From NCBI GenBank assembly GCA_903911085.1, contig CAIWCC010000063.1:1-37073 (forward strand): a stretch of DNA of 37,073 bases, read 5' to 3'. Shown here in pieces: positions 1-8,740 of this stretch (position 1 is its first letter; each line of letters begins with the position of its first letter). The notes under the pieces are model-generated. The model saw only the letters and a program-made list of their open reading frames with translations. It searched no databases and had not been told where the DNA came from. The DNA is from an uncultured Bacteroidales bacterium. GTDB lineage: Bacteria; Bacteroidota; Bacteroidia; Bacteroidales; Paludibacteraceae. Position numbers and translations under genes: made by a program.

Positions 1-237
1 AACAACCAGATTGATAAAAATGTAGATGCACCAAAATTATCAATTATCAATTATCAATTATCAATTGAAAATTTGGTGGGTAAAGCAAGTGTACGCGTAT
101 TTGATGCACTTGGACGCATGGTTGCCAATAAAACAACGAGCGACAATTCGTTGGAAATAAATCTTTCGGCAAAAGGAATGTACACAGTACAGATTGAAGC
201 CGGTGGAAAAAGTTGGATTAAAAAGATTGTGAATTAG
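1..237 (+). CDS. C-terminal end of a T9SS-sorted protein (5' truncated)
   Basis: Frame 1 is open from the first base to TAG at 235-237, giving 78 residues. The sequence from 'GKASVRVFDALGRMV' to 'GMYTVQIEAGGKSWIKKIVN' is a typical type A T9SS C-terminal sorting domain, which directs an outer-membrane-translocated protein to the cell surface or medium. The upstream functional domain lies outside the window, so the protein's role is unknown. The usual YPNP box that opens the domain is missing; in its place is 'LSIINYQLSIEN', encoded by 4.5 copies of a 7-bp repeat at 35-66. A strong terminator follows at 279-325. Confidence 0.85.
   Translation, partial: NNQIDKNVDAPKLSIINYQLSIENLVGKASVRVFDALGRMVANKTTSDNSLEINLSAKGMYTVQIEAGGKSWIKKIVN
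35..66 (+). repeat. AATTATC heptamer tandem repeat inside the T9SS domain
   Basis: Four perfect copies of AATTATC (35-41, 42-48, 49-55, 56-62) plus a partial fifth copy. Seven is not a multiple of three, so gain or loss of one unit would shift the frame and remove the T9SS signal. At the current copy number the frame is open. Confidence 0.9.
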
Positions 238-278
238 TGAAATTTATTGAAAATTAGATTGTTAGTTTGTTTAGTAGA

Positions 279-325
279 AAATCCTCAAAGAGTCAGCATT
301 TAGCTGAACTTTGAGGATTTTATTT
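279..325 (+). terminator. Rho-independent terminator after the T9SS gene
   Basis: A perfect 12-bp stem (279-290 pairs with 309-320), with a further CAGC/GCTG pairing inside, is followed by a T-rich tract (318-325). It begins 42 nt after the stop at 237. Confidence 0.85.
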
Positions 326-550
326 TATATTGTCTTCCAATTGTTCGGCATTACGCTATAATGAATAGAGATTCTGTCCAATTAAAAGTCCGTTATAAAA
401 ATCAATTTTTTGTGGAAAAAATTAGTTTTATTAAAATATAGTATCTATCTTTGGTGTCGAATTAATAAAAAAAAATCACAAACAATCCTACCTACAATTA
501 TAATGTATTAGCAGAGGGATTATGCCGATGTATTGGGTGCTTTTTCGTTA

Positions 551-745
551 GTTTTTGGATGATTGTACCAACGAGGAGATGAACAACCAATCATCCATGG
601 ATGACTGACCCAACGAGAGGATGAACAGTCAATCATCCATGGATGACTGACCAAACTAGGAGATGAACAACTAATCATCCATGGATGATTAACCAAACGA
701 GGGGATGAACAACCAATCATCCACAGATGACGACAAAAAGGATGC
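551..745. repeat. 42-bp tandem repeat with CATG-centred palindrome (array 1)
   Basis: Four units of exactly 42 bp start at GATGAAC at 578, 620, 662 and 704; a degenerate partial unit precedes them at about 551-577. Most units carry ATCATCCATGGATGA(T/C). In the third unit the palindrome reaches 18 bp (AATCATCCATGGATGATT, 674-691). A 75-residue open frame on the minus strand reads a 14-residue repeat (core 'HPWMI.CSSP'), but this follows from the period being divisible by three, and I do not think it is a gene. The array lies upstream of a GxxExxY gene and a DUF6261 gene. Confidence 0.9.
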
Positions 746-854
746 AATGAAGTACTGAAATTTCACTTATAATTCAAATATATTGTCTCTATTGTAAAAT
801 ACGGTTTACAGTTTTTTTTGAATTAGAAACTCTTTAATAAAAAAAAAGGAAAGA

Positions 855-900
855 AATAGAACACGGATTTACGCTGATTTAGCGGATTAAAAACGGATTT
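855..900 (+). repeat. Left inverted repeat flanking the GxxExxY gene
   Basis: The segment from AATAGAACACGGATTTACGC to AAAACGGATTT matches the reverse complement of 1381-1425 at about 42 of 45 positions: three substitutions and one extra A. Together the arms enclose only the 127-residue gene. Confidence 0.9.
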
Positions 901-903
901 TTT

Positions 904-921
904 ATTCCGACAAGTCGGAAT
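904..921. repeat. Short perfect hairpin upstream of the GxxExxY gene
   Basis: ATTCCGAC, AA, GTCGGAAT forms an 8-bp stem with a 2-nt centre. It lies between the left inverted repeat and the start codon at 963. It could be an operator or a cruciform; no T tract follows, so it is not a typical terminator. Confidence 0.6.
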
Positions 922-962
922 GATTAAAACCGCTAATTAATGACATCATACAACCAATTACT

Positions 963-1346
963 ATGAAACTACTACACGCAGAGATAACTGAAAAAATAAT
1001 AAAATCGTACTTTAACGTTTATAATACACTTGGTTATGGTTTTTTAGAGAAGGTTTATGAAAATGCAATGGCTGTAGAACTTCGTAAAAATGGACTTGAA
1101 GTGAGATGTCAACATCCAATTACTGTTTTATACGAAGCTGAAATAGTTGGAGAGTATTTTGCTGATATTATTGTAAACGGTGTTGTTGTAATTGAATTAA
1201 AGGCAGCAAAAGAAATTTCGGAAGTCCACGAATGCCAGTTAATCAATTACTTGAAAGCAACAAATATCGAGCTTGGTTTGCTTATGAATTTTGGAAAGGA
1301 AGCAGAATATAAACGAAAGGTATTTATGAATACTTACAAACAATGA
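963..1346 (+). CDS. GxxExxY protein, PD-(D/E)xK nuclease-like
   Basis: This 127-residue protein has the family signature G26-F-L-E29-K-V-Y32. It also has a PD-(D/E)xK-type core: D68 in 'YFADIIV', then E78-L-K80 in 'VIELKA', followed by a Q92-containing helix ('CQLINYLKA'). The family has full nuclease-like active-site residues, but I know of no firmly established biochemical role. Length is normal for the family. The gene sits alone inside 45-bp inverted repeats (855-900 and 1381-1425), so it could be the cargo or the agent of a very small mobile cassette; this is inference. It has no recognisable operon partner. Confidence 0.9.
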   Translation: MKLLHAEITEKIIKSYFNVYNTLGYGFLEKVYENAMAVELRKNGLEVRCQHPITVLYEAEIVGEYFADIIVNGVVVIELKAAKEISEVHECQLINYLKATNIELGLLMNFGKEAEYKRKVFMNTYKQ

Positions 1347-1380
1347 AAGTAGCAAAATCAATTTACGAAGTAAATTTCTT

Positions 1381-1425
1381 ATCCGTTTTTTAATCCGCTA
1401 TATCAGCGTAAATCCGCGTTCCATT
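1381..1425 (+). repeat. Right inverted repeat flanking the GxxExxY gene
   Basis: Reverse complement partner of 855-900. It begins 35 nt after the GxxExxY stop codon and could also act as a transcript-end hairpin when paired with the left arm. Confidence 0.9.
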
Positions 1426-1537
1426 AATATTTACTTAAAGTTTAAATAAAGTTTTTTAAATTTCACAAACTATCAATAATGTCTTTATAATATTACTAAT
1501 AAAATTAATTACTAACCCCAAAAAAAATTACAAATTT

Positions 1538-2263
1538 ATGAAAATTACCGATTTTAGCTTTATTCGTTTACGCAATGAAGAACATTTTCAGTTTTTTACC
1601 TCTTTCAAAGATTTAGTTTTAGTTTTTACCCCTGCGGCATTAAAAATTGATACACAGTTTAACCTCTTTCTGGCTACTTATGCCAATGAATTGGAATCGT
1701 TGAATGTGGTCAGAAAAAATGCATTTTCCGATGATTTAGTAGATGCCGATGATGAGCGCGACAATGTTTTCCGTGGCTTGAGCGATGCCGTAAAATCAGC
1801 TCTCAATCATTACAATGCCGATATACGTGCCACTGCCAAACGCTTGCAGATAGTATTGAACACCTACGGCAATTTGGCCACAAAACCTTATGATGCCGAA
1901 ACAGGAGGTTTGAATAGTTTGATAAATGACTTTACAACCACCTATAAAACCGATGTGGCAACCTTAGGACTTACAGAATGGGTGATGGAAATAGCAGCTA
2001 AAAATAAAGCTTTCGACGACCTCAAAAACAACCGTTACTCCGACGAAGCAAATAAAACCATTCTGCGCATGAAAGAAGAACGAGTAAAAACAGACGAAAT
2101 CTACCATCAAATTGTGGAACGCATCAATGCCCTGATAGTGGTGGAAGGCAGCCCTGCCTATACCGAATTTGCAGGTGAACTGAATAAACGCATCGAAGGT
2201 TACAACAATACTATTTCTATCCGACGTTCAAAAAGCAAAAAAACCACAGACATTCCCGCATAA
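1538..2263 (+). CDS. DUF6261 family protein (copy 1)
   Basis: This 241-residue, mostly helical protein has no signal peptide or membrane segment. The opening 'MKITDFSFIRLRNEEHFQFF' and the basic C-terminal 'ISIRRSKSKKT' tail match my recollection of DUF6261, a Bacteroidales family of unknown function. It shares its architecture with the protein at 35879-36670: a long helical body, a 'GLT' segment near two thirds, and an Arg/Lys-rich end. The leader is AT-rich with no Shine-Dalgarno. The basic tail could bind DNA or RNA, but that is inference. A 42-bp palindromic array lies about 0.8 kb upstream, as with the second copy. Confidence 0.75.
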   Translation: MKITDFSFIRLRNEEHFQFFTSFKDLVLVFTPAALKIDTQFNLFLATYANELESLNVVRKNAFSDDLVDADDERDNVFRGLSDAVKSALNHYNADIRATAKRLQIVLNTYGNLATKPYDAETGGLNSLINDFTTTYKTDVATLGLTEWVMEIAAKNKAFDDLKNNRYSDEANKTILRMKEERVKTDEIYHQIVERINALIVVEGSPAYTEFAGELNKRIEGYNNTISIRRSKSKKTTDIPA

Positions 2264-2282
2264 GTAAAATAACAAAAACATC

Positions 2283-2305
2283 GGGCGCAGACTTAGTTTG
2301 CGCCC
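2283..2305 (+). terminator. GC-rich hairpin after the DUF6261 gene
   Basis: GGGCGCA (2283-2289) pairs with TGCGCCC (2299-2305), 19 nt after the stop at 2263. No T tract follows, so termination is only a possible role. Confidence 0.35.
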
Positions 2306-2330
2306 CTGTTGATGGACATTAGAATTAAAA

Positions 2331-2431
2331 AACCCCCGCTGACGCGCTTCTGTGAAACGTGCCAATACATAAAAAGATAGGAAACTTTCTTTTTGAATAA
2401 CATAGGTCACTGACCTGCACTAGCGTGGGGG
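2331..2431 (+). repeat. Repeat P, copy 1
   Basis: About 100 bp. It matches 3040-3136 along its length and the reverse complement of 31277-31371 in its core (GTGCCAATAC, AAACTTTCTTTTTGAATA). It carries an AGGTCA/TGACCT hairpin (2404-2416) and its ends are roughly inverted (CCCCCGCT and AGCGTGGGGG). It starts 67 nt after the preceding gene and ends 47 nt before the next start. Confidence 0.85.
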
Positions 2432-2478
2432 AATTCTGGTTTTGAAACTGAATATTACAAATAAATAAAAATCAAATT

Positions 2479-3051
2479 ATGAGAAATTTTCGATTCTTCA
2501 CACAAAAAATTCTAGCACTATGCTTATTATTAGTAATTATCATTGAGATTATACAGAAACAGAATCCACTTGGATTATTGACTTTTCTATGTTTAATTGC
2601 GATTTTTCTTATTGAATCAACATACTATTTTTTTGAAAATGCAAACCAAGACATTCAAGTCTTTAATACCGGTAATAAATCTCAACACAGAAAGAATTCA
2701 ATTATCTTATTGATATTTAGTTTCATCGCAATTATTGCTCGTTGTTATGAAGAGGGATTTATACTTTTAGCAAATCTATCAATGGCAATATTCCTAATTT
2801 TGGGTTTGCGTGGATTATTGTTTACAAATCAGACTGTTGAATCAATAAGAGTATTTAAACAAGGAATCGAATATGGATTTTGGACAAGATTTGTCAGTTG
2901 GAAAAAGATACAAAAATACTCAACGGATTCTAATTACGTAGAAGTATATCTTGACAAGAAACAAATAACACTGAGTTTCGCTAATCAAAACGACTTGACA
3001 GCTTTTATTGATATTTTGAAAACTAAAAATATAGCACGAAACCCAGGCTGA
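2479..3051 (+). CDS. Small integral membrane protein, PH-like C-terminal domain
   Basis: This 190-residue protein has about four hydrophobic segments in its first two thirds ('ILALCLLLVIIIEII', 'LLTFLCLIAIFLIE', 'IILLIFSFIAIIA', 'LANLSMAIFLILGLRGLLF'). A soluble C-terminal part runs from about residue 125 ('GIEYGFWTRFVSWKKIQKY...VEVYL...ITLSFANQNDLTAFIDIL'). That part resembles bacterial PH-like or DUF5673-type domains, but I am not certain. Function is unknown. The last codons and the stop lie inside repeat P copy 2, so the repeat supplies the C-terminus. Confidence 0.75.
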   Translation: MRNFRFFTQKILALCLLLVIIIEIIQKQNPLGLLTFLCLIAIFLIESTYYFFENANQDIQVFNTGNKSQHRKNSIILLIFSFIAIIARCYEEGFILLANLSMAIFLILGLRGLLFTNQTVESIRVFKQGIEYGFWTRFVSWKKIQKYSTDSNYVEVYLDKKQITLSFANQNDLTAFIDILKTKNIARNPG

Positions 3052-3136
3052 CGAACTTTTGTGAACTGTGCCAATACAGAAAAAGATAGGAGACTTTCTT
3101 TTTGAATAACACAGGTCGCAGACCTGCACTAGCGTG
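3040..3136 (+). repeat. Repeat P, copy 2 (overlaps the 3' end of the preceding gene)
   Basis: This is a close direct repeat of 2331-2431 and includes the stop codon of the 190-residue gene (3049-3051). The hairpin is CAGGTC, GCA, GACCTG. Compared with copy 1 the stem is one pair longer and the loop base differs, so pairing is kept while sequence drifts. The next gene starts 51 nt downstream. Confidence 0.85.
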
Positions 3137-3187
3137 AAAAAGAATCGCTAAATCAACAACAAAACCAAAAGTATTTAACCCCAAATC

Positions 3188-3796
3188 ATGAAGAAATATT
3201 TTATTTTTACCCTTTTATTAATGTCAATTTGTGTACATCAAGTGAAAGCACAACAAGAATTTTTTGGAAAAACCAATGGTCTTACTTTAAGCGGAAGTTC
3301 TAACTTTAATTATGGTATCATTCCTAGTGTTGATTTCTATTTTAAGGATAATCTGATTATTTCTGGTTCATTAGCAAATTATATGGGTGTCACATTATGG
3401 GGTGCAGGCGTAAATTTTCTTGTTAACGGGGGTTATGAAGATAGTTCTACAAAAGGAGTTGTTGGTCTGTCGTATGTTTCTGCTTCTAACTTGATAAATT
3501 TAATTGGAATGAATCTAGGCATTGTACAGCTGATTTTCAAAGAATCAAATTTCCCTTTATCGTTAAGTGCTATTGCTAACTTTAGTTTAAACAATACAAT
3601 ACTATCAACTCCTTCTCTCGATAATAGACAGTCGATTAACTTTACACCGGCTTTTGGTTATACTCAGGCTTTTTTTGCACATAATCCAGTTTATCCGGTT
3701 CTTGGAGTGAGTTATCATGTGATATTAGACTCTAGTAATTATCCGAACAGTGAAGGACCTCTTTTTGTACATATCGGGGTGAATATTAAACTATAA
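3188..3796 (+). CDS. Secreted or outer-membrane protein of unknown function
   Basis: A 202-residue protein with a clear Sec signal peptide ('MKKYFIFTLLLMSICVHQVKA', cleavage before Q-Q). The mature part is rich in alternating hydrophobic and polar strands and ends in 'FVHIGVNIKL', so a small beta-barrel or beta-sandwich is plausible. There are no cysteines in the mature part and no T9SS domain. I do not recognise the family. It follows repeat P copy 2 and is followed by a MITE-like element. Confidence 0.7.
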   Translation: MKKYFIFTLLLMSICVHQVKAQQEFFGKTNGLTLSGSSNFNYGIIPSVDFYFKDNLIISGSLANYMGVTLWGAGVNFLVNGGYEDSSTKGVVGLSYVSASNLINLIGMNLGIVQLIFKESNFPLSLSAIANFSLNNTILSTPSLDNRQSINFTPAFGYTQAFFAHNPVYPVLGVSYHVILDSSNYPNSEGPLFVHIGVNIKL

Positions 3797-3852
3797 AAAG
3801 CAAATAATAAAAATAATTTTTCAAAATAACTCCCTCTTTCTATATTCAAATT

Positions 3853-4095
3853 ATTGTTGTCCGATAAACTTTTTATTTTACATCTAAAAAACCGCTTCCA
3901 ATAATGCATTTAGATAATGTCGCCACGATGTGGCTAAGATTTTGTTTTTGAATATTTTCTACCATAATTTCGTCCCGATAGGACTTTTTATTAATAGCTT
4001 CAGAGAAGCGACATTATGGTAGTCAATGGATTAGAATTGCCAATAAGCTCCATCGGAGCGACATTATTTTTATTCTATTTTTATCGAACACCAAT
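3853..4095. repeat. MITE-like element, copy 1 (243 bp)
   Basis: The ends are imperfect inverted repeats, ATTGTTGTCCGATAAA (3853-3868) and TTTATCGAACACCAAT (4080-4095), matching at 14 of 16 positions. Inside are four small hairpins: GCCAC/GTGGC, GTCC/GGAC, GCTTC/GAAGC and GCTCC/GGAGC. Each hairpin is flanked by ATAATGTCG/CGACATTAT or a near variant. No transposase lies within. Related copies are at 8473-8666 and 36947-37073. Confidence 0.85.
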
Positions 4096-4173
4096 GTATT
4101 CAACTATAATGTAGAAAGCAAAGCGTTCCGTTTGTGCGGGTATTTCAGTATAGAATTTATTAAATCAAATATT

Positions 4174-6408
4174 ATGTCACATTTTAAAGTTCTTTTCTTA
4201 TCACTTTTTCTAACATTAAACTGTCATGCCCAGTTTAGTAAGCAATCTAAATGGATTACTCCTGCCACCAATAATAGTATTCAAAATCAGTGGCTTATTT
4301 TCCGAAAAAGCTACACCGTTGCAGAGCCATTAACCGAAAAATTAGTTGCTAAAATTTCTGTCGATTCTAAATACTGGCTGTACATCAATGGTGAACTGGT
4401 GGTTTTTGAAGGTCAGTTGAAACGTGGTCCCACTCCCTCCGACACGTATTACGACGAAGTTGATATTTCAAAGTACGTCCGCAAAGGTCAAAACACGGTT
4501 GCGCTGCTCGTTTGGTTTTGGGGACGTGATGGTTTTTGCCACAAAAACAGCGGCAAGGCGGGCTTGCTTTTCGATGCCACTAATTCACAAGTTTCATGGA
4601 CTTCGGACAAAACATGGAAATTTGCGCCGCATACCTCCTTTGGCGTAACCGAAAAACCATTTCCCAACTATCGGTTGCCGGAGTTTAATATTCACTACAC
4701 TGCCAATCCGAAAAACAACGGTTGGATGATGCCCGAATTCGTTGAAACAAACTTCAAGGCAAGTGTTGAAGTAGGTGCTGCTGGTTGCGCGCCTTGGAAT
4801 AAACTGTGGAAACGTCCTTTTCCGCAATGGAAAAATACGGGAATTGTGGCGTATACCAATGTGCAGCCAACTCCTTTTGTAACGGATGGCAAACCGCTGA
4901 AAATGAAGCTTCCTGCCAATTACACCGTTACGCCTTATTTCAAAATTGAAGTGCCCGATTCGGGCATGTTGATAGACATACGCACCGACAATTACAAAGG
5001 CGGAAGCGAATACAATGTTCGCACCGAGTACGTTAGCTACAAAGGCATTCAGGAATTTGAAACGCCGGGATACATGAATGGTCACGAGGTTATTTACTCC
5101 TTTCCGGCAGGTGTAAAAGTGTTCAGTCTGGGTTATCGGCGTACTTCTTTTCCCACCGAACATACCGGAAACTTTCTATGTGACGATGAGGCTTTGAATG
5201 CGCTCTGGCAAAAATCATTGAACACCATGGATGTGAATATGCGCGATGCCATTCAAGACCCTGACCGTGAGCGGTCGCAATGGTGGGGCGATGCGGTAAT
5301 TATTCTTGGCGAAATTTTCTACACTTGCGACAGCAATGGCGTGAGTGCTATCAAAAAATCCATGTCCAATTTGGTAGAATGGCAACGTGCCGATAGCTCG
5401 ATGTATTCTCCCATTCCTGCTGGTAGTTGGGGCAAGGAACTTCCGCAGCAAACGCTTGCCAGCATAGGCAAATACGGTTTTTGGAACTATTATCGTTATT
5501 CTGGTGACACGGAAATGATTCGTTACCTCTATCCTCACGTAAAAAAATATATGGATTTGTGGAAAACAGACAGCACCGGACTGGTGGTTCATAGGCTGGG
5601 CAAAACGCCAAAACTAACCAAAGATTTGTTTTGGGATTGGACGGATTGGGGAACCAATATTGATGTTGCACTTTGCGAAAATGCTTGGTATTATATGGCG
5701 CTTGAATCGGCTGCAAATATGAGCAATCTGCTGGGCAAAAAAGATGAAAGTAAGAATTACCGCCAACAAATGCAGCGTTTGAAAGCAGCTTACAACAAAA
5801 CCTATTGGAACGGAAACGCTTACCGCTCACCAGCCTACAAAGGTCAAACCGACGACCGTGGCAATGGACTTGCAGTTGTGGCCGGAATTGCTGACAAAAA
5901 GAAATGGCCTGCGATGCGTGCGTTGTTCGACACCACATTTTTGGCTGGCCCATATCTGGAAAAATACATACTTGAGTCGTATTTCATTATGAACGACGCA
6001 CAAGCTGGTATGGAACGCATGAAAAAACGCTATGAACAAATGATACAATCGCCAGTATCTACACTTTGGGAAGGCTGGAAAGTGGGCAGTGGAAGCTACG
6101 GTGGTGGTTCATACAATCACGGTTGGTCGGGTGGCCCGCTTACGCTTATGTCGCAATATATTGCGGGCATTCAACCGGCAAATGATGGTTTTTCAGAATT
6201 GATTATTCAACCACAAATGGGAAATCTGAAAAATATTACATGTACCGTTCCTCATTCGTTGGGATTAATTGTAGTAAAACTCAATAAATCAGACAATAAA
6301 CTGGATGCAGAAATCACTTTGCCCAAGGGATTAAAAGGTGTTTTTCAATGGAAAAATAAGAATATTAAACTCAAAGAAGGTTTGCAAAAAGTGAGTTTTG
6401 GTATTTAG
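4174..6408 (+). CDS. Alpha-L-rhamnosidase, GH78 family
   Basis: This secreted enzyme is predicted to release alpha-L-rhamnose. The frame is open from 4132, but ATG at 4174 starts a clean signal peptide ('MSHFKVLFLSLFLTLNCHAQ'), giving 744 residues. An N-terminal beta-domain precedes an (alpha/alpha)6 barrel. The family-type catalytic region is 'DPDRERSQWWGDA' (about residues 362-374), and the C-terminal 'LWEGW...YNHGWSGGPLTLMSQYIAGIQP' is characteristic of GH78. It is first of three + strand hydrolase genes facing the SusCD operon, so it probably acts in the periplasm or on the surface on the imported glycan. Rhamnose linkage cannot be told from sequence alone. Confidence 0.87.
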   Translation: MSHFKVLFLSLFLTLNCHAQFSKQSKWITPATNNSIQNQWLIFRKSYTVAEPLTEKLVAKISVDSKYWLYINGELVVFEGQLKRGPTPSDTYYDEVDISKYVRKGQNTVALLVWFWGRDGFCHKNSGKAGLLFDATNSQVSWTSDKTWKFAPHTSFGVTEKPFPNYRLPEFNIHYTANPKNNGWMMPEFVETNFKASVEVGAAGCAPWNKLWKRPFPQWKNTGIVAYTNVQPTPFVTDGKPLKMKLPANYTVTPYFKIEVPDSGMLIDIRTDNYKGGSEYNVRTEYVSYKGIQEFETPGYMNGHEVIYSFPAGVKVFSLGYRRTSFPTEHTGNFLCDDEALNALWQKSLNTMDVNMRDAIQDPDRERSQWWGDAVIILGEIFYTCDSNGVSAIKKSMSNLVEWQRADSSMYSPIPAGSWGKELPQQTLASIGKYGFWNYYRYSGDTEMIRYLYPHVKKYMDLWKTDSTGLVVHRLGKTPKLTKDLFWDWTDWGTNIDVALCENAWYYMALESAANMSNLLGKKDESKNYRQQMQRLKAAYNKTYWNGNAYRSPAYKGQTDDRGNGLAVVAGIADKKKWPAMRALFDTTFLAGPYLEKYILESYFIMNDAQAGMERMKKRYEQMIQSPVSTLWEGWKVGSGSYGGGSYNHGWSGGPLTLMSQYIAGIQPANDGFSELIIQPQMGNLKNITCTVPHSLGLIVVKLNKSDNKLDAEITLPKGLKGVFQWKNKNIKLKEGLQKVSFGI

Positions 6409-6687
6409 TTGTTCTGAATTTTACTATCTGTACAAAATCTGACATTTTAAAACAGTACCATATTTATTATAATTTCACACACCTATTAGCTGAATATGTT
6501 TTGTAATTTTACATCATCAATAAATTCAACTTGATATAGTTGAAAATCAAATAGAATGAAGGTGCTTTTGCACATTAATTTTATTCAAAAAAATATAGAT
6601 TACATTTTATCCAATTACTTAGCAGTAGACCGATATTACATTTCTTTTTTAACACCATAAAACATATCAATAGAATCAAGAAAATCA

Positions 6688-8451
6688 ATGAATAATACAG
6701 CCTTAAAAATCACATTTGCATTACTAACAATATGCACAATTAACGTATCATCACAATGGTCACTCTCCAATCAACCCGCAACACCTAAAGTTACAGCACC
6801 ATACTCGGTTTTGCCAGCTGATCCAGCAAACTACACCGAGCAAAAAATGGATTTCCCCATTGCCAACGGGGCTAACGCGCCAACATGGGAATCGATTAAA
6901 CAAAATTATTCGGGCACACCGGCCTGGTTTCGCGACAGCAAATTTGGCATTTTCATTCACTGGGGACCGCAAGCATCAGGCCGCAGTGGCGACTGGTATG
7001 CCCGCAACATGTACAAAGAAGGCCACAGAGCATACAACAATCACTTGAAAAACTTTGGTCATCCTTCGGAATTTGGCTACAAAGATGTGCTTAACGCTTG
7101 GAAAGCTCCCAAATGGGATGCAGCAGCCTTGACAAATGCTTTTTACAATGCTGGAGCACGGTTTGTAATGGCTGTAGGCGTGCATCACGACAATTTTGAT
7201 ATGTGGAACTCAACCTACCAACCATGGAATGCGGCCAATATTGGTCCGAAAAAAGACATGATTGGAGCTTGGAAAGCTGAAACTAAAAAGAGAGGCATGA
7301 AATTCGGCATCACTTTTCACCACGAGTACACTTGGTGGTGGTGGCACAATGCTTATGGCGCAGACAAAAAAGGCGACAAAGCGGGCATTCCTTATGATGG
7401 ACACCTCACCAAAGAAGATGGCAAAGGAAAATGGTGGGACGGTCTTGACCCACGCTTGCTCTACACCGTGGATATGAGCCAATACAAAGACATAGATGTA
7501 ATTGCTTTCGGCAATAAAGGTATTTTTCAGGATCATCAGGCTTATGCCAAATGGTATGCCGAATGGTGGGCGCGACGCATACAGGATGCAGTGGAAAAAT
7601 ACGACCCCGATATGATTTATACAGACGGAAATGGCAAATGGCCTTTTAGCGGAACTCACAGTGCTTCAGGTTATATTTGCGATGCAGCATCGCGCATGGT
7701 GGCCGATTATTACAACAAAGCATTGAAACGCCATGGCAAAAACGATGTGCTTGCTTGCATAAAATTTGCCCCGAATAACCCTGCTGTGGGCATTACCTAT
7801 GAAGTAAATTTCCCAAACAAAATTCTGACCGACAAACCCTGGATAGGCGAAAACCCAGTGGGAGACTGGTATTATGCACCTGGGTACACCTACGAAGCAT
7901 CGAGCATGGTCTATAGCTTGTTGGAATATGCCTCGCGCGACGGAAATTATGCCTGTGCCGTGCCTATTACTCCCGAAGGTGACCTAGAACCAGCATGCGA
8001 AAAAATGTTGAAAGACATGGGCGCTTGGATGAACACAAATGGCGGAGGAATATATGGCAGCAAAGCATGGAAAATATGGGGCGAAGGTGAAAAAATTAGC
8101 GACCCCAAAAAACCTGAAAAAGCTCCCGAATTGCGAGTATTTCCAGGTGGAGCACTATCAAAACGCCATGCCGATTTTAAATACCAAACTTCCGATTTCC
8201 GCTTTACCGAAGGAAAAAATGGAGAAATATATGTTTGGTGCATGACAATTCCAATTGCTGGTTCAAAATTGCTCGTAAAATCATTTGGAAAAGAAGCCAA
8301 TTTGATAACAAAAAAAATTAAATCCGTTCAATTACTTGGATATAACAAAAAACTGAATTGGAAACAAACTGATGAAGGTTTGACAATACAATTCCCAGAA
8401 AAAACGGTGTTTAATTATGCTGTAGGATTTAGTGTAGTACTTGAAAAATAG
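6688..8451 (+). CDS. Alpha-L-fucosidase, GH29 family
   Basis: A 587-residue secreted enzyme with a signal peptide ('MNNTALKITFALLTICTINVSSQ'). The GH29 N-terminal motif appears as 'WFRDSKFGIFIHWG' with 'DWYARNMYK'. The conserved histidines follow in 'GVHHDNFDMWNS' and 'FHHEYTWWWW'. The likely nucleophile is D313 in 'MIYTDGNGKWP'. The family uses a retaining mechanism to remove L-fucose; the acid/base is poorly conserved and I cannot assign it. The gene lies 279 bp after the GH78 gene on the same strand; that gap is AT-rich and I see no strong promoter in it. Confidence 0.88.
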   Translation: MNNTALKITFALLTICTINVSSQWSLSNQPATPKVTAPYSVLPADPANYTEQKMDFPIANGANAPTWESIKQNYSGTPAWFRDSKFGIFIHWGPQASGRSGDWYARNMYKEGHRAYNNHLKNFGHPSEFGYKDVLNAWKAPKWDAAALTNAFYNAGARFVMAVGVHHDNFDMWNSTYQPWNAANIGPKKDMIGAWKAETKKRGMKFGITFHHEYTWWWWHNAYGADKKGDKAGIPYDGHLTKEDGKGKWWDGLDPRLLYTVDMSQYKDIDVIAFGNKGIFQDHQAYAKWYAEWWARRIQDAVEKYDPDMIYTDGNGKWPFSGTHSASGYICDAASRMVADYYNKALKRHGKNDVLACIKFAPNNPAVGITYEVNFPNKILTDKPWIGENPVGDWYYAPGYTYEASSMVYSLLEYASRDGNYACAVPITPEGDLEPACEKMLKDMGAWMNTNGGGIYGSKAWKIWGEGEKISDPKKPEKAPELRVFPGGALSKRHADFKYQTSDFRFTEGKNGEIYVWCMTIPIAGSKLLVKSFGKEANLITKKIKSVQLLGYNKKLNWKQTDEGLTIQFPEKTVFNYAVGFSVVLEK

Positions 8452-8472
8452 ATCTAATGTTAGTCTTTAATT

Positions 8473-8666
8473 ATTGTTGTCCGATAAACTTTTTATTTTA
8501 CATCTAAAAAACCGTTTCCAATAATGCTTTGAGATAATTTCGTCCCGATGGTACTTTTTATAAATAGCTTCGGAGAAGCGACATTATGGTAGTCAATGAA
8601 TTAGAATTGTCAATAAGCCCCATCAGGGCGACATTATCTTATATTCTCTTTTTATCGTACACCAAT
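8473..8666. repeat. MITE-like element, copy 2 (194 bp, internally deleted)
   Basis: Same ends as copy 1 (ATTGTTGTCCGATAAA and TTTATCGTACACCAAT). About 49 bp including the first hairpin module is missing relative to copy 1. The missing piece is bounded by ATAATGTCG and ATAATTTCG in copy 1, which suggests loss between short direct repeats. Confidence 0.85.
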
Positions 8667-8740
8667 GTTTTTTAATTATTTACAACTATTGAAAGCCTTT
8701 ATATCTAAGAAGTAGAAGCAATATTAAGTACAATTTTAAT

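Noticed and set aside
520-747. 75-residue repeat protein on the minus strand
   Set aside because: The frame is open only because the repeat unit is 42 bp; no signal, start context or conserved domain.
4132-4173. Longer N-terminus for the GH78 gene
   Set aside because: The extension precedes a complete signal peptide starting at 4174.
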